64,000 bases of DNA from Panicum virgatum. Its lineage: Eukaryota > Streptophyta > Magnoliopsida > Poales > Poaceae. Below, piece after piece: positions 56,711-64,000 of the stretch (position 1 is its first letter; every line of letters begins with the position of its first letter). The translations under genes were made by a program, and so were the position numbers. The notes below the pieces were generated by a model that worked only from the letters and a program-made list of their open reading frames with translations, was not told the origin of the DNA and did not search any database. Location of the stretch: NCBI RefSeq assembly GCF_016808335.1, contig NC_053139.1, positions 38,684,464-38,748,463 on the forward strand. The letters are read 5' to 3'.

Positions 56711-57288
56711 GGTAACCATTGTTCTTAAGCCCGTCACCTAGGTAACAAGGTGCTCCAGGAGGGCTGGGCGTCCCGGACACCTTGCCAAAAGCAGTGAGGA
56801 TTGACGCCTATGCAGCAGTCCATTTCGGATTGCGGACGAATTGGAAGGGGGCGGCTGGTGGAGATAGTGCAGTGAGTGGCGGAGGGATGAGGCGTAGTGG
56901 TTGGCGACATCACACAGGAGAGGGAAAGATGTGGGGGGGGGGGCACCAAGCAAGGTAGAGTTGCAGTGCTGTTGTGGAGACAGAGGAAGGATTAGCGCTG
57001 CTGGAGTGATAGGAAGATCGGCGTTGCTGCTTCTGGCGAGCCTGGAGTGGCACTTGATCAAATCTTATCAATTGGAAGAGTAGGGATGTATGAGCTGTTA
57101 GGTGTGTCGGGCCATCAACATTCCTTTTAGGTTCACTCTTTTCTCCTTTTTCTTTTCCTTTCTTCTTCTCCACTACCTTTTTCAGTTTCTGAGATTAGTA
57201 CAGCGCTGCCTCGCCTCATAAGCGCCTAGGCTTTTGACAGGGGTGTCCAGCATGCCTCGCCTTAGTGCCTTAAGAAACTGTTGTTACC
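56711..57288. mobile_element. Degenerate element with CTTAAG and GCCTAGG motifs in the leader intron
   Basis: TTCTTAAGCCCGTCACCTAGG near 56721 and the mirrored CGCCTTAGTGCCTTAAGAA ending about 57277, with ATAAGCGCCTAGGC near 57219, give an imperfect inverted-repeat element with GC-rich interior. The superfamily is uncertain. Confidence 0.5.
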
Positions 57289-57420
57289 TTAATACTCCAT
57301 CCTATGTATTATTTGTCATAGTTGACTAGGCCATGCCATCTATAGGTTTTATTAATGTATACACCTGGAATATACTAGTAATTCATTGGTTCACGCATAT
57401 ACTGTTTTATATGCTGCGTG

Positions 57421-57943
57421 TAGGGTTGAAAATGGATGGAAATATTCCCGTTCCGACCCGTTCCGTTTTCTATTTTTGTCCGTCCGTTTCCGTATTTGTG
57501 GGATTCCGTTTCCGTATTTACGGAAGTGGAAATGAGGTTTCTCCGTCCGTTTCCGAGAAATCCCGTTTTTACATGGAATTGACCCGTATTTATTCCGTTT
57601 TTCATCCCGTTTTTAATCTACATAAGATATGTCTAAAAATTGATATGTTCAAAAACATACCAATCACTAAGTATGCATGTTAACATGTTAACACATGGCA
57701 TACTAGTGAATATTGGACTAATAACTTCGTACGTGTATATTATTTTGTGACTTTGTTAATGTATACTCGAGAATATTTGATCGCGTTATTCTTTCCGTCT
57801 CAACGTCCGTATTGATTCGTTTGCGTACTTCCGCGTAACCGATCCCGTTTCCGTACCCGTATTTTCCGAACCCGATCCCGTTTCCGCCAAAAAATATAGA
57901 AACAAAAGTAGAAATGAGGTTTTTCCGTCCGTTTTCATCGCTA
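57421..57943. mobile_element. Ac/Ds-like (hAT) non-autonomous transposon in the leader intron
   Basis: A 523-bp element with a perfect 8-bp target duplication GCTGCGTG (57413-57420 and 57944-57951). Termini: TAGGGTTGAAA at the left and, on the complement of the right, TAGCGATGAAA; each differs by one base from the maize Ac/Ds end TAGGGATGAAA. The interior is packed with CCGTTT/AAACGG-containing motifs, the known subterminal binding motif of the Ac transposase. No transposase frame is present. Confidence 0.9.
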
Positions 57944-57951
57944 GCTGCGTG

Positions 57952-58180
57952 ATAGCAACTAATCGGGTTAGGCGACAGCGAGGTTCAAAAAAATGTTATT
58001 AAATGTTGTTTAATCGAGATTATACGCTAAATGGAGGCCTAACGTCTACGTTTAACCTTCGTAGGCGCTAGGCAATAGGCTAGCACCTGCCTAGTGCCTA
58101 GCGTTTTCTTGAACATTGGGCGACAGATAGGTAAAAGGCAGGAGGTTGCCTGGGCTTGCTAGGTACTGGCCTTTCAGATT
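57952..58180. repeat. GCGCTAGGC-type element fragment
   Basis: GGGTTAGGCGACAGCG, GTAGGCGCTAGGCAATAGGC, CTGCCTAGTGCCTAGCG and GGGCGACAGATAGG resemble the element at 56711-57288. It lies directly beside the Ds-like element. Left boundary not determined. Confidence 0.45.
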
Positions 58181-58920
58181 ATTGATGTTGTCTTTTGTAC
58201 TGATGTGGTTCACTATATTTTGCTTCATTTGTTAGCTGCCATTATATTTTTCTGTTGTATATTTCAAATGTTCATCTCCCTGATTTCTTTCAACTCCGAA
58301 TAGTAGGTGAACATGTTCTGTATCTATATATCAGTCTGCTATTGTGCTGAAACACTGAAGGTTTTTTGGTTGCATGATTTATGAGCAGACCACTATGGTG
58401 CAGTAAAGCACTTGCCACATGTCCCAGCCTGAAACTTTTGATCTGACAGAAGTTTTTTTTCTTGCCACACTTTTCACGACACATTTCTGTGGTTGTGAAT
58501 GAAGCAGTTCCATGTAGGGATGTGGCCAACAATACATTATTTAGATTCTTTTTGCTAATTTTCAGTACTTCTCTTATGGTTAGAACTTAGGAAATATTTT
58601 TACAGAGTTTTTATTTGGAACTATATTATGCAAGTTGTTTGAATAGTTTATAAGATGTAGTGCACTGTTAGCTCAATATTTTTCTTTAAATGTGCAATGC
58701 ATTCATGTTGTGAGTGTAGAGTGACTGCCATGCATTGGTAACTTGCTGTCTTATCATCAAGTTTTTGCAAAGTGTACTTAATCGCTTCCTGAATAGTCTA
58801 CATGCAAATTCATATTGTTGGATTTCTGTTTTCAGCACTTGGGCATATTTAGCATGTAAGCTTATGCATTTATTTGTGCAGGCTTGACATTTGACTGGCA
58901 GAATTTAGCAAGTTTTAGCA

Positions 58921-61900
58921 ATGGGTTTTGATAATGAGTGTATCTCGAATATTCAATCCCTTCCTGGTGAATATTTCTGCCCTGTTTGCCGGACACTCGT
59001 ATATCCCAATGAGGCTGTACAAACTCAGTGCACACATCTCTATTGCAAACCCTGCTTGACTTATGTAGTGGCAACCACCAAAGCTTGCCCTTATGATGGC
59101 TACTTGGTGACAGAAGCTGATTCCAAGGTATGCTTATTCAATGTTCACATATATGAAGTAGCAGTGCTCCTCTTACAGCCTATTTTGCAATATGCAGACC
59201 CTGATGGAATCAAATAAAACCCTTGCTGAGACAATTGGCAAAGTCACAGTCCATTGCCTGTATCATAAGAGTGGCTGCCAATGGCATGGAACGCTATCTG
59301 CCTGTGTCACACATGGTACTACTTGTGCATATGGGAACTCCCCTGTTATTTGTAATCGTTGTGGGACACAAATCGTGCATCGCCAAGTGCAAGAGCATGC
59401 TCAACTCTGCCACGTATGTCCATGTCTTCAATAACTTTGTATGCATGTCTAGAACTGTGTTGATAGTGATAGTTTCTTTTTATTTAACTTTTTTGTTATT
59501 TGCAGGGCTTACAATCTCAAACTCAACAAGCTGATGGTACTCAAGCACAGCCAGTGGCAGCAACTCAGGCAGTCATCCAAGATCCATCACCTGCCTCAGC
59601 AGGATCTGCTGCAGCTACAGCCACAACCCTGCCATTTTCAAGTACAGCCACAGCTGTAACAGATTATGCATCAGCAACAGGAGGGGCAGCTACATCAGGT
59701 TCTGCTTCACAAACTCCTACAGCTCAGCAGTCTTACCAGCTACAGCAGCTCCAATACTCACAGTACTACCAGCAGCAGCACCCTGGAAGCAACCCTTACA
59801 TGCAGCAATATCAGCAGTATGGCCAATACCAGCAGGTGTATCAGCAATATCCGCAACCTCCATTGCAAGTACTGTCCCAGAACATGATGCAAGGATCTGC
59901 ACAACCTGCTTCATATGTTCAGCCTCAAGTGCAGTCCACCCAATCACAGTACATGATGCAATCCCAACCCCAAAGTCAGCCCCAGCTGCAACCATCGACA
60001 GGTCATCCACAGCTTCAGCAGCATCCAGTTCAATCCCAACCCCAAAGTCAGGCCCATCTTCCCCATCTTCAAGTACCTGCAGGTCAGTCACAGCCTCATC
60101 AACCAATTCAGCCAGCACTTCAAGTTCCACAACTGCAACCACAAAGTCAAGTATCTGTCCAAATGTCTGCTCCCCAAGTACAACCTGCAGCACATACACC
60201 AGCTCCTACTCCAGTTGGTAATCAGCAATTTGCTAATACCTCTACTCAGGCAATGACTCATCATGTGCCGCCACATGTACAAGCCCAACCTCCACAACAG
60301 CAACAACATGCACATCTGCAAGCTTTACCTCCACAGCAAAATCTTCAATCTCAGATGCAGCTAAACTCTCAAGCCCAGCTTGAAACTCCACAAGTGCAGC
60401 AGCAATCTTACCCACAACCACAGGCCTATGCTCAGCAAACACATCATATGCATCCACAGAATGCTTCATACCCGCAGCAGCAGATGCCACATGGTGCTCT
60501 ATTGCAACAACCTGTACATGCATCCCACCAACAAGCACATGTTTCTCAGCATCCTGCACTGATGCGCCTTCCATTGCCAGGTCAACAGCCAGGTATGCTG
60601 CCTCCTCAGGGAGTCCAGCATGCAACACAAAATCAACAGAATATTGGGTACTATGCGCAGTGGCCGCCTATGCATTCCAATATCCCTTGCCAGGCACCAC
60701 AGCAAGGATTGCCTCCACACTCATCTGTTACCTCACAATCAGTTCAACCATACCAGCAAGGAATGCCCTTATCACAACAGCAGGTGCATTCTCAACCTGG
60801 TCAGCCTTATACACAACAGCATGTTCCTGGCAATACTGGGCATCATGTTCAAACTTCAGCTGGCAGACCCACAAGTCATCTTGCACCGCCACAGCAATTT
60901 CAACATCAACAGTTAACAACGCATAGAACTGAGTCGCCTGCTGCTGGAAAACCTATTGGGCAGGGTTCTTTAGATCTTGAAACACATGCTTCAAAATCAG
61001 GGAAGTCAGAAAACACAAGTAATGCTGCTGATAATACTGCTGTTAGCGAAAATAAAATTAATGGTGCTGAATCAGCTGTCATGAGACCTACAACGTCGCA
61101 GTCATTTGGTGATGAAAACATGAATAGACAGAGTTTTGGTAGTGTTAGAAAAGATGTAGGGCAAACTGGTATTGCATCACACGGTGTAGATGGTTCAATT
61201 GGTAGGGATGGAATTTCGGACCGGGTAGGCAATTTTCATGGTCCAGTTATGCAGGGAGGTAAAGACCATAAGGCTTCAGATGCATCTACTAATCATGGGA
61301 AGGGAGGATCATTTAAGCAGATTTCACAGAAAAATGCAGGGCCACTGGGCTCTTATGTGCCCCCAGGCATGGGACCACAGAATCCATCTGGACCAGATAG
61401 AATGCTTCCTCAGCACATGATGCCTCCTGGTCATAAGCATGGTTTCTCTGAAAATATTCGGCCTCCATTGCAGCAACCGTATGGTTTGTTTCATTCTGGA
61501 ATGACACCAAGGCCATTGGGAGAGAACCAGATTCAGATGCCAATGTCACAGCCTGGGGGTATCGATGGTATGATTCGGCCGAACATGGTTGGCCCATTAG
61601 CTGGTCATCATGACGCAATGCTGCCTCCTTTTGTTGAAAATTTGGGCCATCCACCTGTAAGTGGAAGGGCTTTACATGAAGAGGTGTTCAACACTTCAGG
61701 GGAACATCTCAGGTCACGTGCAGCATATCCTGGTAGACATGACAATATGGAAGATTGTCTAAAGCAATTTCCAGGGCCAGCCCATCTGGATGGTCAGGGC
61801 CTGCAAAGTGGTCCTAGACCTTTTGAGAGAGGTTTAGGTAGACCTGATGGTTTCCTTGATTCATTACCAGGGAGGCCTCCATTTCCAAACCCGAGAGGTC

Positions 61901-62930
61901 CATTTCCTGTAGGATTGCATGAGGATTTTTCAAGGAAACCAAATGCTACTGTTAGTCACCCTGCACATGGTGCCGAATTTGATCATCACAGGACTGACGG
62001 AATGCCTATTTTCAGAAACCCAGGTATGGATTTGAAATGATATGCATAATTTGTGCTTGATTTATTAACTTAAAAGTGTGGGAGACTTCAAAGACGGCAG
62101 GTATTTTGGTTCCATGCATGATATGTCAATGATGGTCTATATTGAATGTGAATGGTTTTCAGGTCCATTACAAGGGATGAGTGGTGGTCCTCATGGTCCT
62201 CGAAAAGAACAGCTTGGATCTGGTACCCTTCCTGGGAATTTGCAGCATTCTTTTGGGGGTCCAGAGTTCCCTCCTACTCGTTTCAACCCTGGTGATTCTT
62301 TTCCTTCCACAAACCTATGTGTTGCTGGTTGGGTGTGGGGAACCCTATGGACATGGCCATTGCATTTAACTGAATCTTCTAGCCACCATTTTGCAGGTCA
62401 CATGCATCCAGGTGATCCTAATCTTGTTGCTGACTATGATCATCATGGATTTCCTACAGAATCAGCACACTTTGGTTTGGTGGGTCATTAGAGCTAGTAC
62501 ATGAATTTTTTTTGTTAAAATTCACTACCACTTACCATTTGCTATTATTATCACTGATTATTTATTATTTGACCGCTAAGCTGTTGTTCTTTGTTCTTTC
62601 TAGGCTGGACCCTTTATAAACAGGAATGTTGGTTGGTGCAGAATATGCATGTTTAACTGTGGGAGTGCAGAGAACTTGGATCTGCATGTACAAACAATGG
62701 AACATCAGCAATGTGCGATGGACATCGTCCTGAAAATGAAGCAAGATGTTGCAAAGAGGCAAAAGCTGTGAGTTTTTTTTTAACTAATCTGATTTTGAGT
62801 ATTGAAAATTAAGCATCTCCCTGTTTATAAACGCTGAATTCACCTCATACTCAGGAATTATGGGGGTGCCAAGTCATTCCACAACAAAAAGGTAGCTGGG
62901 AAGGGGCACTTTCGTGGAAATAGGCGTTAG
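58921..62930 (+). CDS. RING/TRAF-type zinc-finger protein with long Q/P-rich region
   Basis: Probable E3 ubiquitin ligase or adaptor. Exons 58921-59127, 59198-59413, 59506-62023, 62163-62327, 62397-62479, 62604-62767 and 62855-62930 join in frame to 1142 aa. Residues 19-60 form a RING-like finger: CPVC, then C-T-H-L-Y-CKPC, then a final CPYD where a second Cys pair would normally close. Exon 2 encodes a TRAF-type Cys/His finger (C-x6-C-x3-H, later C-x2-C-x5-H). Residues about 145-620 are extremely Gln/Pro/Ser-rich, prion-like low complexity. Then comes a charged, Gly/Pro/Met-rich region. The C-terminus (WCRICMFNCGSAENLDLHVQ, then ME-H) is a C2H2 finger of the matrin/U1 type, followed by a basic tail KSFHNKKVAGKGHFRGNRR. 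The start is the first ATG after the leader intron. Domain order is shared with plant RING/TRAF proteins, but I cannot name the orthologue. Confidence 0.9.
62328..62396 (+). other. Very short, in-frame, stop-free intron (exitron candidate)
   Basis: Between exons 62163-62327 and 62397-62479, the segment GTTGGGTGTGG...TTGCAG has intron borders but is only 69 bp, a multiple of three, with no stop in frame. Splicing joins VAG to HMHPGDPN; retention would add 23 residues. Confidence 0.5.
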
Positions 62931-63300
62931 CTGGTTCAGCGCTTGATGTGATTTTGAAGGTGAGTTGTTTCCGTGTGATCCACAAGGACAAGCCATTTTG
63001 TCCCTTTGGTTTAGTTGGTTACTTGAAAATCTTTTTTGCCAGGTTGCTGCTGATGCTTATGGACGTTTTAAAGGCAAATGAGGATTGAGATCTCTTCAGA
63101 CTTGTTGTCCATGCAGTTCAGCACATTTGAAGTGGAACTTGTAATGGTCCCAAACTTTTGTTGCCATGTTGGTCTGTAGAGTTCACATGCCTTTATGGTT
63201 TCTGTGGTTACCATTTTGGATGTTCTGGGAATGGTTAAGTTGCTAGTATCTTTTACTCTGCTATATGTGTGATAATATATGACTACTGTGTCTTTCAACT
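62931..63300 (+). other. 3' UTR with a predicted intron
   Basis: Directly after the stop codon. TTTTGAAG|GTGAGTTG at 62959 and TTTTTTGCCAG at 63042 define an 83-bp intron within the 3' UTR, whose junction lies 29 nt after the stop codon. The poly(A) site is not determined. Confidence 0.5.
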
Positions 63301-64000
63301 AGACTCTGGTTTCAATGATGGCAACTTCATACTAGTACACCACACTGAAAATTTTGCAAAAAGATTGGTAAATGAATTAATTTTCAGACAACCATAAAAT
63401 GGTAGTTTTTTGTTGAAAATTTTTGGTAAGGGGCTTATGGAAAATGGTTTCTAGTGGTTCCATTGCCTGAAATTTTGACTAGTTTTGCATAGATTAGATC
63501 CCAAAACCTGAATCATATAATTTTAAGGATTGAATGCTGTATACTGTCGTAATGAATTACTTATCACGGAATCAGCTATGTTGCCAAAAAAAAGGAGGAC
63601 AATCTGCTCCAATCCTGGTTAAAACGTGGACTAGAGCTATTGACATGTCTATGTCATTGCACAACAATAATATAGCTGCCCCAAGCATTAGTCTCATTGA
63701 ATTTGTTACTTAATTCTTTTTGCCCATGAGGGCATCCCTTAGTGTTAAAGGGACGCTTAGAAGGGTGGAAGGAAATACAAATATGAAGAGGTTTGAGCTG
63801 GGACTAGTAGCTTAAATGTTAGCCTGGTAGGGGTGGGAGACCTGTAAGAGAGAATCGATGTCTGATTGAAATCAAATTCGGAACCAAAAATTGCACATGC
63901 AGTTGTAATGTTCTTAAAAGAGAGGATATAAAAAAATGCTTGGTTTTCATATGAATCCTGGCGAGTGAATCATGTATGCAGAGCTTATCCATACTAATGC
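63300..64000. other. Intergenic sequence to window end, no gene seen
   Basis: AT-rich with stops in all frames. Confidence 0.4.

Noticed and set aside
59717..60628. Minus-strand frames of 77-160 codons
   Set aside because: Antisense shadows of the Q-rich exon; CAG/CAA repeats read as Leu/Val/Cys-rich frames on the other strand.
1..64000. CRISPR arrays, operons, tRNA or rRNA genes
   Set aside because: Looked for and not seen; the window is plant nuclear DNA with spliced genes, and I found no tRNA B-box in a cloverleaf context.

Overview
This window looks like nuclear DNA of a grass, probably a panicoid such as a sorghum relative. The genes have plant-type introns. Two coding sequences, the WIP zinc finger and the arabinogalactan peptide, are very GC-rich as is typical of grasses. 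The intergenic space is full of Stowaway-, Tourist- and hAT-type elements, with one Ty1/copia retrotransposon. The species assignment is inference. All intron and TSD calls were made by eye.

Layout: (1) 1-8965, plus strand: the 3' two thirds of the gene for the largest RNA polymerase I subunit (NRPA1). One intron carries a 964-bp non-autonomous hAT element that has captured GC-rich gene sequence, including an apparent NRT2 nitrate-transporter fragment. (2) 9-35 kb: no convincing host gene. It holds a CpG-rich non-coding block, many MITEs, two Helitron-like 3' ends, an 8.8-kb decayed copia element (16260-25026, minus strand) with a gypsy-type solo LTR nested in its 3' LTR, and a 1.6-kb element with inverted arms of about 250 bp. 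(3) 35110-37625, plus strand: a two-exon WIP-family C2H2 zinc-finger transcription factor. (4) 37.6-52.8 kb: again gene-poor, with AT microsatellites, at least six members of one MITE superfamily, a TTA-flanked element with a GC-rich minisatellite core, and near-perfect small hairpins. (5) 52994-53263, minus strand: a classic GPI-anchored arabinogalactan peptide. (6) about 54930-63300, plus strand: a RING/TRAF-type zinc-finger protein with a very long Q/P-rich middle. It has a 3.7-kb intron in its 5' UTR containing an Ac/Ds-like element with a perfect 8-bp target duplication.

The four host genes do not form a pathway. They are rRNA synthesis, a developmental transcription factor, a cell-surface proteoglycan and a probable ubiquitin ligase. 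What stands out is the transposon record: several elements have exact target-site duplications and two carry non-transposon GC-rich cargo. I found no novel protein-coding system.
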